In this document: positions 46,336-56,217 of the stretch, in pieces
How the letters are laid out: the number at the start of each line of letters is the position of its first letter
Numbering within the stretch: the stretch's first letter is position 1
From: Anastatus disparis
Taxonomy: Eukaryota > Arthropoda > Insecta > Hymenoptera > Eupelmidae
Direction: 5' to 3'
DNA: 64,000 nt
Assembly (NCBI GenBank): GCA_017163975.1
Contig: JAFFSR010000015.1
Coordinates: 1,804,501 to 1,868,500, forward strand
The notes under the pieces: generated by a model
The model's input: the letters and a program-made list of their open reading frames with translations, nothing else
Databases searched by the model: none
Told to the model about the DNA's origin: nothing
Made by a program: the position numbers and the translations under genes

Positions 46336-47077
46336 ATGCTCGTACACAAATCACAGAAGCACCCTAAGGGTAAAGGGTTACTTAATAAAGTAATCAATAA
46401 CTTACCTATTGAAATGCATATTCCTGGATATTAATATTGTGGTCCCGGAACAAAACTGAAAAAGCGTCTAAAAAGAGGTGATACAGGTATCAATCCACTT
46501 GATCAAGCATGCAAAGAACATGACATATCTTATTCTGATAAAAATGCTGATCGAAAAGTAGCTGACATGAAGCTCGCTGATAAAGCTTGGCAGCGTGTTA
46601 GAGCCAAAAATGCAAGTCTTAGCGAAAAAGCAACTGCTTTTGTTGTTGTAAATACTATGAAATTAAAAGGAAAGACAGGAATGGGTGTAAAATTGAGTAA
46701 ATTAGTAACTGCAAGTAAAAAATCATTAAAACCAAGTAAACATTCTCGCAAAGTTATACAGTCCGCTTTAAAAGGTGCACGTGAAGCTCTCAAGATCGTT
46801 GGCGGTAAGAAAAAAAAACGCAAAAACGCACTCAGAGTAGAGTGTAATATTACTACAGGTGCTTACATCAACGACAAAAAAGTTCACACGATCCATGAGT
46901 TTTTCCCAAAAGTTCCTCCAGGATATAAAATCATAGAATCCATCGCATGTCATATATTTACCACTCAATGCTAAAAGTATAGATCATCTTCAAATCCGAA
47001 TCGTTGATCAAGACGGAAATTTAGTGAATTTCCGAGGAGAGGAAATTACTGTTAGACTTCACATAAAATCTGTATAA
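46336..47077 (+). pseudogene. PLA2-like minor capsid protein with conserved C-terminal domain, one stop and one frameshift
   Basis: From ATG 46,336. A TAA at 46,432-46,434 interrupts just before YCGPGTKL. Then [16 protein letters not shown] gives the Ca-loop glycines and the catalytic His-Asp of a phospholipase A2-like domain, as in parvovirus VP1 and Polinton/adintovirus proteins. A Lys-rich region leads ([12 protein letters not shown]) to a C-terminal module ([15 protein letters not shown]), which changes frame near 46,937 and continues as IDHLQIRIVDQDGNLV and FRGEEITVRLHI to TAA 47,077. The family acts in membrane passage during entry; this copy is inactive. Confidence 0.8.
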
Positions 47078-47223
47078 TGGGAATCGTTTATAATTCAAGT
47101 GTGCATATAAGTCAGCCATCATGTCAACCCACCATCAGTCGTCCAAAGGTACTCAAACCGTTAACACGGAAGAGCATCCAGTTTCTCAAAAGCATAGGTC
47201 TCAAAGTACGTGGAAAAAGATAA
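47077..47223 (+). CDS. Small basic Polinton protein (48 residues)
   Basis: Its ATG overlaps the upstream stop (TAATG). It is Lys/Arg-rich, with PKVLKPLTRKSIQFLKSIGL followed by a basic end. Small proteins with this LTRKSIQFLKSIGL-type pattern sit just before the capsid gene in other insect Polintons, as I recall. The overlapping stop and start and the tight spacing suggest coupled translation with the PLA2-like gene. Function unknown; a core or cement role is possible. Confidence 0.55.
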   Translation: MGIVYNSSVHISQPSCQPTISRPKVLKPLTRKSIQFLKSIGLKVRGKR

Positions 47224-47253
47224 ATTGTATCATTCTCTGCTGCTTTCAGAAAA

Positions 47254-48495
47254 ATGGACGAAATTCTAAGCATTCAATCAGGTGTCGCATTCGATGAGTC
47301 TATTGCTCATTATGAGGTTCACGCACATCAACCATACTCCACATTAAGTTTCAATAACAGTGATGAAATCCGTATTTCTATTCAGCATCAAGATTTATGC
47401 CTCTTACCATCATGTAGTTACATCCATGTATGTAGAAAATTACAAAAACCGGATGGACAAGCACTAACTAGAACTAATTTCGTTAACAATGGCATTTGTC
47501 ATCTGTTTGATGAAATTCGATATGAACTTAATGCTGTAGAGATAGATAAAAGTAAAAATGTTGGTCTGAGTAGTCTCAAGAAGGAATGCACTTCATTTAA
47601 TCCAAATCAGACTTTAACATAAGAAAATGCAGGCTGGCTTGGTGTTGAAGAAGCAAACAAAACAATTATAAATGATCATGGAAATTTTGACGTTTCTATC
47701 CCTCTAAGTATGATTTTAGGCTTCGCAGAAGATTACAAGAAAATTGTTGTTAATATGAAGCATGAACTCATTCTCACAAGATCAAGAAATGACCTGAATG
47801 CTATAATACAGGAAGGTACTGTAGCCAACAATGCAACCACATATGAACCTTATCAAATAAAAATATCAAAGATAGAGTGGTTAATGCCATATGTTATTGC
47901 ATCAGATAAACAAAAAATCCAGCTGTTAAATTTCATTGGCAAAGATAATCCTATTTCTATGAGTTTTCGTTCATGGGAGTTATTTGAATATCCTCTTCTT
48001 CCAACAATAAATAAACACGTCTGGACGGTAAAAACTTCAAATCAATTGGAGAAACCACGTTTCGTGATTCTTGGATTACAATCGGGAAAAAAAGGTTCAA
48101 GATCTAAAAATGCCAGTCACTTCGACCACTGTAATATTAGTAATGTGAGACTTTTCTTGAATTCGCAATATTATCCGTACAGCAATCTCAATCTTGACAT
48201 ATCAAAGAATCAATTTGCTATTCTCTATGATATGTATGCTAATTTTCAGAAAAGCTATTACGAAAGAGATTCACAGCCATTGTTCACAAAGTCTCAGTTT
48301 ATCAACTTTGAACCACTCATAGTTATTGACTGTTCACGACAAAACGAAACTCTAAAGAGCGCTCCTGTCGATGTACGTCTAGAATTTGAGTCTCAAACTG
48401 ACTTTCCAGCTAATACTTCAGCTTATTGCATGATCTTACACGATCGCATCATTCAGTACAATCCTATTAGTGGAGATGTTCGGAAGCTTGTCTGA
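47254..48495 (+). pseudogene. mcp: Polinton major capsid protein (double jelly-roll), one in-frame stop
   Basis: 414 codons in one frame with a single TAA at 47,620-47,622. Conserved blocks include CHLFDEIRYELNAVEID, PLSMILGFAEDYKKIVVN, IEWLMPYVIASDKQ, SFRSWELFEYPLLPT, KTSNQLEKPRFVILGLQ, FLNSQYYPYSNLNLDI and VIDCSRQNETLK, which together identify the hexon-like DJR capsid protein of insect Polintons. Length fits the family. It is transcribed with the PLA2-like and small basic genes. The stop falls at the end of the first jelly roll. Confidence 0.92.
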
Positions 48496-48533
48496 ATTAT
48501 CTTCACTTTTACGTAAAAAATTAATATTTCGAA

Positions 48534-49007
48534 ATGGAATATGCGGTAGACATGATTGGTTTTAAGCAAATGGGTGGTAAATATGTTCTAAAGGAAATAG
48601 CAATCATTCCTCTCAACGACAGTGGTGATCCTATCGTTCATCTATTCAAAAAACCTTTTTCATGGAAAAGGCTCTCTGACGAATTATAAGAAGAAAACAT
48701 TCGCCTCAAACATAATCACGGAATAGCTTGGAATACTGATGGGCTTGACTACTCTCAAATTGCAAACTTACTCCGTGAATATTTACATGATGCTACTAAA
48801 ATTTTTGTTCTGAATGAATTCAAACGTAAATGGCTGTTACGATTCAAATTTCCTGCTTACAATATCAATCAATACGGCTATCCATCAAAACCATCTTTCA
48901 AGTGTGTTACCATATGCACAAACCATAATCCAATTTATAAAACTGTCTGTGCACTACACAATGTCAAACTCATGAAATTATTCTATCTCTCAGAAAATCA
49001 TTTGTAA
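48534..49007 (+). pseudogene. DIQGF-family protein, second copy, one in-frame stop
   Basis: From ATG 48,534 (MEYAVDMIGFKQMGGKYVLK), with a TAA at 48,687-48,689 and the same frame open to 49,005. The motif order matches the gene at 36,748-37,685: DMIGF, VLKEIAI, FSWKRL, HNHGIAWNTDGLDYSQI, FVLNEFKRKWLL. It is unspliced and has a different Cys-containing tail (FKCVTICTNHNPIYKTVCAL). The two copies flank the Polinton gene set, one near each end. Activity unknown. Confidence 0.7.
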
Positions 49008-49119
49008 GAAAAAAAGACAAAAAAAAAAAGAAAAAAAAAAGTAGTAGAAAACGCTATAGGCATTCTGGATCACTTTCGGATTCTAGATCACTGAGGTGAT
49101 CTACAATGCGTACTTTCTG

Positions 49120-49187
49120 GATCACTTTGAGGAGAGAGGGGGTGATCCAGAAGGAACCTGATCCAGTATGCCTATAGCTTATCTACT
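49120..49187 (-). repeat. Polinton terminal inverted repeat, right
   Basis: Reverse complement of 32,946-33,013. Just inside it (49,050-49,118) are additional partial copies such as GCTATAGGCATTCTGGATCAC and its GTGATCTAGAATCC-like neighbours, in opposite orientation to the terminus. Confidence 0.92.
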
Positions 49188-49193
49188 TATTTG
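49188..49193. repeat. Polinton target-site duplication, right copy
   Basis: TATTTG, identical to 32,940-32,945. Confidence 0.92.
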
Positions 49194-50520
49194 TATTTAA
49201 TAACTGATGTTGATTTTGCGTCATTTGCATCATGCTATTATTATTCGGTTGAGACCATAATGACAGCGATTGCGTATTTTGTGCTATCGAATTTACGGGT
49301 TGCAGGCCGTTTATAAATGAGTTTTGCATCTGTGCAAAAAGTCGCGTCTTTTGTTTATTTTCAAAATCGGCTGCAAGTTGCATAGCCTTTCTTGACGTCT
49401 GAGGTTTTTCGCAACGCACTTGCATATCTAAGGGCCATATTAATCCGAACAAATAATACTGTAAGGCGTCTCTTTCTATTAATTGCTTCCTTGCTAATCG
49501 ATCTTGTACATTTAATGCAGGTATTGTATCGTAAATCGTTAATAATCGATTCAATAGAGCTTGTGCACGCGCGCCAAAATCTGTTGCTGACTCGCCTTGC
49601 TGCTGTGTTATCACTTTTAATTGTGTAGATAATTCTTCTAATATTGTTACGTTATTATACTGTGCCTGTAAGTCTGCTATAAGAGCTTTTATCGACTCGT
49701 ATTGCATCAAGCGCGCCGTAAAAATATCTGCCGCTTTTCCCGTGAGTTTCGTTGCTAACTCGTATATAATAAAAATTTGACAACCTGGCCCAAAACTATT
49801 TACTATGTTCCTTAACACAGAGCAAAATAGGGGTAATTTATCTACGCTTCCATCAAAATATGGTATTTGCCTTATCGCTTGATGTAATGATAATTGAGGT
49901 ATATTCTGAAAATTTGCGCTTTGCATATTTAACATGGGAATTATTTGTTGCGTATTTAATGCGTAGTTAGTATTTGTCGGTGAATTTATTGGAAAATTTG
50001 GGTTGGCTTGCGTTGGTATCATATTACTCCATGGTTGTGGAATTTGTTGCGGAAAACTCGTGTAATTGTATGGTATTGAAGGATAAACTAGCTGGTTCGG
50101 GCCCTGGTTCGCGTACGGTAACCATGTTTCGTTGGTTTTTGGGCTTTCCTCTGATTTCGATTTTTGAGCCTCAGTTTCTCTTTTATTCCGTGGGAGCGTG
50201 CCGTTACTTACTATGTTCCTTTCTTTCATAATATTCAATGATTCTTTGGGTAAATCGAAACCCTGAGACGCGGCTCTTTTGTATTTTTTATTCAATTCTT
50301 TCATTTCTTTCTCTGACGAATTGACTATTAAATTTTCACCATACCTCGGAGTGTACATTGGCATATACACCGTGTTCTGTGACATGGTCGGAAATGATAT
50401 CCTTTCGTTCCCGAATTCGGCTAAGATTTCTTCACTGCGCGAACCTCTAATAAGAGACAACGAACATCCTATACGTCTCGCTTTTTCGTCTTTTTTTGAA
50501 AATAAATTAATGAGCGACAT
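49188..50520 (-). CDS. gag: Gag of gypsy element 2, capsid half (upstream of the Polinton)
   Basis: The frame starts at ATG 50,520 (MSLINLFSKKDEKARRIGC) and runs 445 codons. Its last codons plus stop are Polinton sequence created at the junction (49,183-49,187). Residues about 100-200 are Pro/Asn/Gln-rich. Residues about 205-400 form a Ty3/gypsy-type capsid region (IPYFDGSVDKLPLFCSVLRN; LTGKAADIFTARL; QQGESATDFGARAQALLNRL). The frame matches the nucleocapsid half at 32,122-32,945, so the original gag was a single gene of roughly 716 codons. Confidence 0.9.
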
Positions 50521-51494
50521 GTTCGATAACTAGGATTTCACAATTTAACTTTTTCTTAAAATTTTATTACTGCTTTTTAAATTACGCGTGAGAAGGTGAA
50601 GCGTTTACGTTTTCTTATGCGCGCTGATAATTAATTAACCTTGCCGTAAACGTTAACGTTACAAATCAACTATCAAATTAATATAATCCAAACGTTAACT
50701 TCCTCTATTTAACTTCTTTTCTTTACTGCAAAATTTATTATTTGATCACGTAAATAAGCGAATATATTTATAATAATTTCTGATAATATGCTTTTGAAAT
50801 TAATTAGACTTTTTTTTGAAAATTGAAGAAAAAAGAAAAAATTTAATAAATAACCCGGATATTGAAATTTATTATTTGCCCGCACTCGCTTGTTTCAATT
50901 TAATTTTTTTTCCCAAGGATTTATTAAAATTTCCAATATTTGAATATTATTTTCTTTTATTTAAGAACGGCACTATTTCTCTGTTACGCTCGCGCTCGTT
51001 TTCCTTTTTTTTCACTTCCTAACGCACACTATATTCGCGTACTAATCACTTTTATAAATAAAATGAGAAAAAGAAAAATTTCTAATTTTTATTCTATCTG
51101 TTTTTTCATTCGGATTTTCCCGTGACCCTGTACTAACCCCGTAGGACACTATACTACGATTTATATAAATACTTACTTGTTGCAGCAGAGAGTGAGCAGC
51201 GTGATAAGGAGCACTCTCATTTCTTCGGTTATAATTTTTTTTGGCGTCCTTCCTTCCTTCCTTCCTCTCGTTCCGATCTTCTGCGTTGCAACTCGCGACG
51301 CGATTTTTCAAAAATATTTAATAAAAAAATTAGCCAAAAAAAAAAAATGTATTTAATTAAGCTATTCAATTAATCGAATTATTTCTCTCTCTCTTTCTCA
51401 AAAAAAAAAAATTCTCTAATTTATTTGACGCGCTTTTTTTCTAAGTTTATTTCTTAAAAGAAATTTTTTTTTTTTCTAAAAACCTCACTGCGTA
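50521..51494 (-). other. 5' leader of gypsy element 2
   Basis: About 970 bp between primer site and gag start, AT-rich with (CT)n-like patches, and no convincing frame. It is probably the packaging leader. Confidence 0.6.
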
Positions 51495-51510
51495 TCCCAC
51501 ACCGCTGCCA
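51495..51510 (-). promoter_or_regulatory. Primer binding site of gypsy element 2
   Basis: On the minus strand TGGCAGCGGTGTGGGA starts six bases after the 5' LTR. It resembles the tRNA-Leu-type site of gypsy element 1 (GCAGCGGTGGGA) but with an extra T. Confidence 0.5.
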
Positions 51511-51516
51511 CTAAAA

Positions 51517-51849
51517 TGTTACGTGGGATTCTTGATACGCACTCCTATGGGGAGTGTGAGGATGTAAAATAATTACAAGAGAATTAATATGAAGTTATCT
51601 GTTATTTATTATAAAAGTAATTACAGTGAGAGAGAGACTGATTACTACTTCGTTCTAGCGCGTCCGGCGATGGTCTGTTTCTCGTCGTCGTCTAAAACGA
51701 CGATGTAAGTTGCCCGCGACGAAGTGCCCAATCAGCACTTCGCGCATCGTGCGACTCTTGGTCCGGAAACTCGGAGTCGCATTTCTCTGAGTTTCTACCA
51801 TATTTTATATTTTATATTATAATATACGTACAATATAATGTACGTAGCA
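51517..51849 (-). repeat. 5' LTR of gypsy element 2
   Basis: Matches 25,172-25,504 with one base difference. The following CTAT (51,850-51,853) is the target duplication. Confidence 0.93.
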
Positions 51850-51975
51850 CTATCCATATAAATAACATTTAAAATTTTTAGTTCAGGATTTTTCATAGTT
51901 CTTCAGAAGTATTTGATATTCTTATATTAAATAATCTCAATTCAGAAGTACACATAAATTTATTATTTTCATAGA

Positions 51976-52552
51976 ATGAATTTAACGAAAGTAAAAAAAT
52001 TAATTATAATAGGTGAAGATGGATATGCTGGGCAATTGAGTATGTTAAATGATAAACATATCAGAAAATTTAATCAAATTTTGAATAATCATACAAATTT
52101 TTCAATGCGACCAACAATATTTTTACAAAGGCCCGAAAATATTAATCCAGTTCCATTAAATCATGATTACATACAAATACTTTTCTCCGGAAATCGGCAT
52201 TTTGGTCACTGGATTTGTATCTTTTATCCACAAAATGTAATTCATGTTTATGATAGTTTAAATAGTAATGGATTAAATGATAAACAAAAAATTCACATTA
52301 ATAAACTATTTCCAATTCGTGAAAACTTACGAATATGTTTTGAAAAAGTTCAATTTCAGATTAATCCTTTTGATTGTGGCATTTTTTTCAATAGCTTTTG
52401 CAACAGCAATTGTTAATAATTTGTGTCCTTGTAAAATAGAATTTGACATCGAAAAAATGCATGGATATTTGCTAACTATGTATGAAACAAATTCAATTGT
52501 CACGTTTCCATTAGTAAAGAACAATTATACTAATATCAATTATATTGAGTAA
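51976..52552 (+). pseudogene. Helitron-associated ULP1-type cysteine protease, frameshifted
   Basis: The first frame (51,976-52,416, opening MNLTKVKKLIIIGEDGYAGQ) carries GHWICIFY (His), HVYDSL (Asp) and FQINPFDCGIF (Gln and Cys), the catalytic set of C48/ULP1-like proteases. A frame change just after the Cys moves the remainder (IAFATAIVNNLCPCKIEFDI) into the frame ending at 52,552. This protease ORF also precedes the Rep/helicase of the opposite Helitron (61,787-62,271). Its role in Helitrons is not known to me; it may process proteins or remove SUMO-like modifiers. Confidence 0.8.
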
Positions 52553-52994
52553 TTGAAAAATTTAAATATAACATAACATGAAAATCAAATTAATTCTCAA
52601 AACATTAATGTAATTACGAAATTTGAAAATAATTTCAAGAATGATGAAAATTAAGAAAAATTATAAAAGGTGCAATTCAAAAATTGAAAATTATTAATAC
52701 ACTGCAACAAAAAAGTCAAATTTCTAACCAAAATAAATTTATAAAAAACAATTAAGAATCCTCAAACAAAGATAAGAATTTAGCAATTCAACAAAATCAC
52801 GACTATGATAGACGCATTCATGACAAATCGTATTATAAATATAATAAACATAAAGTTTTTAAAAATAGAAAACAATATTAATTGAAAAAGAAACAAAAGA
52901 AACGTTTAAATGAATCTTATAAAAAAAAACAAAGATAAATTCAAAACAAGAAAATCAAAATGATATAAATTATTACCAAATAGCTAAAGATACA
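52553..52994 (+). other. Decayed Helitron spacer
   Basis: Lys/Asn-codon-rich sequence with many stops between the protease and Rep N-terminus. It probably corresponds to the Lys-rich segment at 60,541-60,789 of the other copy. Confidence 0.5.
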
Positions 52995-53880
52995 TTGATC
53001 AATAATAATGAAAATTATATCATGAAAAATAGTATTGGTGATTTGAATTTCATTTGTGATTTTTATGGTGCGAGACGTTTTGTATTCGAAATGTCAAGTA
53101 ATAAGAAATTTACATTATGTTGTAAACAAGGAAATATGACATTAGGAGAAGACCCAGAATATCCTGAAGAAATTAAGAAATTACTTACGGAAAATTCTAT
53201 GAAAAGTAATAATTTTAAAAAATGCATAAGATCATTAATAACGACTTAGCATTTGCTAGTTTTGGTGCAACATTTGATAAATTATTTAATAAAGGTCCTC
53301 AAATTATATTTATTTGTGGACAAATATACCATAGTACATATGCATTGCATGCAAATGAAAATGAATCATGGAAGTATGGACAATTATACATATTTAATAA
53401 CGAAGAAGCAAATAAATGCCGCATGGAAAACGATCTGAATTCTTCTACTGGATTATTAAATACATTAGATTCTATAATTAGGAGAAATAATCCTTACGCA
53501 GCAGCTTATAAAATGGTGCACGAAGTAGAAATTGAAGAAAATAATCGTTTTATTAAAAATGTAACTGTACCTAGGGATGTTAAAATGTTTATAAGACAAA
53601 ACGATAACTTTGATAAGCATCTATATAATGAAGCTAAATGTAATGAAGTAGCAGTAGTTTTTGTAGAAAATGAATAACTTATTGAAAGAAACATATGTAT
53701 TTATTCGAAAGCAGAAAAACCAATAAGAATCCTATAGAAAAGTAAACACGTAGATCTTATGATTTTATATCCACTTATATTCATCGGTTCAAATAAAAAA
53801 TTCAAGATTATATTTTATAAAGGAAAATAAAGATTCTTTAAGAAACAGAACTTTGTCAAGGTGTAATGGGTTTCTTAAAA
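52995..53880 (+). pseudogene. Helitron Rep N-terminal fragment
   Basis: LNFICDFYGARRFVFEMS and KFTLCCKQGNMTL (52,995-53,249), then in another frame NNDLAFASFGATFD, GPQIIFICGQIYHSTYALH, YGQLYIF and EVAVVFVENE (53,222-53,677). Degraded continuation similar to the region after CNEVAIVYV in the other Helitron runs to about 53,880. Only the Helitron-like N domain remains; the HUH and helicase parts are absent. The fragment ends at the diverged LTR. Confidence 0.8.
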
Positions 53881-53883
53881 AAT

Positions 53884-54480
53884 TGTTACGTGGGATTTGC
53901 CGATACGCACTCCTATGGAAAGTGTGAGGATGCAAATAAATTAACGATAGTCGATATAAAGTTTACTTAACGTTTATTAATAAAGACAATATATATATAT
54001 ATATATAAGAGAGAGACTACTTATGAGTTTACTCTAGCGCGTCCAGCGATGGTCTCACGCTCGTCGTTGTCTAAAACGACGATGTAAGTTTCCCGCGACG
54101 AAGTGCCGAATCAGCACTTCGCGCGCCGTGCGACTTTTAGCTCGGAAGCTCAGAGTCGCCATTCCGCGAACTCCCAATTTTATACTATTCTCTTATTATA
54201 TACTCTATATAAAGACTATACTACGTACATATATAATGTACGTTGCACGTCTAAGGCCGCGAGGCTTCGGCCCCCGAAGCCAAGAACGTACACACAAATA
54301 CGATTTAAAAAATTATTATAATTAAGTCCCAAACGTGTAATTGGTACTATTTTTGTGTATCTATACGAGTCGAAGCCCGTCCTATCTTCCAAAAATTTCT
54401 AGTTTTTTTTATTTGATTCGTGTTGGTGTTGTGTTGTTCGCGTACTATTTTAAATATTATCTCTATTTAAATTAATCTTT
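53884..54480 (-). mobile_element. Diverged partial copy of gypsy element 2 (3' LTR plus adjacent region)
   Basis: The LTR portion 53,884-54,247 (364 bp, TG...CA on the minus strand) is alignable to the 333 bp LTRs but with many substitutions and an extra (TA)n. It continues at 54,248-54,480 into the conserved non-coding part with the same GC-rich palindrome. The remaining body is missing. It is an older family member. Confidence 0.85.
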
Positions 54481-54544
54481 ACTTTAAATAATTATCTAAC
54501 GTTCTCTCTTTTTTCTCTTATTACAAAAATCTTATATTATATTA

Positions 54545-55650
54545 AAGTGAAACCACTTTTTTCTCCGTTTCTCCGGTTCTCCGGTTCTCCGTTTCTCCGG
54601 TTCTCCAGTTCTCCGCATTTTTTGAATGTGTCTTTCTTGGGCCTTATATTTTCTTGGGCCTTTTATTTTCTTAGGCCTTTCATTTTCTTAGGCCTTATAT
54701 TTTCTTGGGCCTTGTGTTTTCTTGGGCATTATATTTTTCTTGGGCCTTGTAATTTTTTGGACTCAATATTTTTTTGGGCCTAATATTTTTTTGGACTCAA
54801 TATTTTTTTGAGCCCAATATTTTTTCGGTCTATATTTTTTGGGCCTTATTTTTTTCGGGCCTTATATATTATTGAACCTTATATTTTCTTGGGCCTTATA
54901 ATTTTTTGGGCCTCATATTTTATTGAGCCTTATACTTTCTTGGGCCCAATATTTTTTCGGTCTCTATATTTTTTGGGCCTTATATTTTACTGAGCCTAAT
55001 ACTTTCTTGGGTCTTATATTTTTTTGAGCCTTATAAATTTTTGGACTTAATATTTTTTTAAGCCCAATATTTTTTCGGTCTCTATATTTTTTGGGTCTTA
55101 TATTTTATTGAGTCTTATACTTTCATGGGCCTTATATTTTTTTTGGCCTTATAATTTTTTGGACTTAATATTTTTTTGGGCCCAATATTTTTTTGGTCTC
55201 CATATTTTTTGGGCCTTATATTTTATTGAGCCTTATATTTTCTTGGGCCTTATATTTTTTGGGCCTTATAACTTTTTGGACTCAATAGTTTTTGGGCCCA
55301 ATATTTTTTCGGTCTCTATATTTTTTGGGCCTTATATTTTATTGTGCCTAATACTTTCTTGGGCCCTATATTTTTTTGGGCCTTATAATTTTTTGGACTT
55401 AATATTTTTTCAGGCCCAATATTTTTTCGGTCTCCATATTTTTTGGGCCTTATATTTTATCAAGCCTAATACTTTTTTGGGCCTTATAATTTTTTCGACT
55501 TAATATTTTTTTGGGCCCAAAATTTTTTCGGTCTCTATATTTTTTGGGCCTTATATTTCTTGGGCCTAACACTTTCTTTGGCTTTATATTTTTTGGGCCC
55601 TATATTTTCTTGAGCTTTATATTTTTTTGATTCCTACATTTTTTTGGTCA
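54545..55650. repeat. TTGGGCCTTATATTTT minisatellite with 118 bp higher-order unit
   Basis: Basic 17-21 bp units (TTTTTTGGGCCTTATA variants) follow a short TTCTCCGG run (54,558-54,620). A higher-order marker, CGGTCTCTATATTTTTTGGG, recurs at 54,958, 55,076, 55,194, 55,310, 55,428 and 55,529, i.e. about every 118 bp. Phe/Leu/Trp-rich frames (FLGLIF-type) are artefacts of the repeat. Confidence 0.9.
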
Positions 55651-55799
55651 ATATGTTTTCTAACGTAGCTTTTCATCCGAGACCTGTATACTTTTACATT
55701 GGATTCTTCAGTGGGGCGTATTTTTATAATGTTTTATACAGGCTCCGCTCCAGACGCTATAATATTTTTTTATTTCAAATGCAATATTTTAACGTCTCA

Positions 55800-56095
55800 T
55801 TCTTACACTAGACAATGCAAATCTAATAGCGCATCTCCATATGCAGTCGATTAAACAGAGCGTCCCAATATGCAGCCGATTCAACAGCGCATCCAAATAT
55901 GCAGCCGATTCAACGACGCATTCCAATATGCAGCCGATTCTACAGCGCATCCCTATTTGCAGCCGATTCAACAGCGCATTCCCTAATGTAGTCGATTAAT
56001 AGCATATCCTCGTATGCAGCCGATTCAACAGCACGTTTCCTTGTGTAGCCGATTTGAAAGCGCGTCTTTTATACAGCTGATTCAACATCATATTA
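55800..56095. repeat. About 31 bp tandem repeat, nine degenerate units
   Basis: Units read ATGCAGCCGATTCAACAGCGCATCC-like, from about 55,805 to 56,095, with decay toward the right. They are more GC-rich than their surroundings and lie just beyond the helicase end of the minus-strand Helitron. Confidence 0.85.
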
Positions 56096-56217
56096 AACTA
56101 TTTTGAAAGCGTCAGTTGATATTTATTTTTATTAAATATCATATATTTTATTACATTTTGAGTTCAACTATTAACACAATCTAAAACATAAATATTAGAT
56201 ACATATTGACATATTCT

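Larger units (their letters stand above)
32946..49187. mobile_element. Polinton (Maverick) DNA transposon, complete, 16.2 kb
   Basis: It starts AGTAGATAAGCTATAGG and ends with the reverse complement, with inverted repeats of about 68 bp (one mismatch) and a 6 bp TATTTG duplication. Inside are pPolB, integrase with chromodomain, A32/FtsK-like ATPase, major capsid protein, PLA2-like capsid gene, fibre-like protein and conserved unknowns. Gene order from left: spliced unknown (+), DIQGF family (-), PolB (+), 99-residue protein (+), integrase, fibre-like, WDDP protein and ATPase (all -), PLA2 gene, small protein, capsid and DIQGF family (all +). No adenovirus-type maturation protease was recognised. 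Single stops or frameshifts disable several genes. Confidence 0.95.
25172..51849 (-). mobile_element. Young Ty3/gypsy element 2 with OTU domain, interrupted by a Polinton
   Basis: Two LTRs (25,172-25,504 and 51,517-51,849), each 333 bp, differ at one base that I can see and end TG...CA on the minus strand. CTAT flanks the whole (25,168-25,171 and 51,850-51,853). Without the inserted Polinton and one TATTTG copy the element is about 10.4 kb: LTR, primer site, roughly 1 kb leader, gag, pol with OTU, roughly 2.2 kb non-coding, LTR. No integrase is encoded anywhere in it. The near-identical LTRs imply very recent insertion, so this form, or a helper-dependent relative, was mobile recently. Confidence 0.9.

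Noticed and set aside
32946..49187. Free virus genome integrated as a provirus
   Set aside because: Capsid genes are present, but the inverted repeats, 6 bp duplication and integrase/PolB set are those of a Polinton; virion formation cannot be judged from sequence and key genes are broken.
54547..55503. Phe/Leu/Trp-rich frames (FLGLIFSWA type) that look membrane-spanning
   Set aside because: They are translations of the TTGGGCCTTATATTTT minisatellite.
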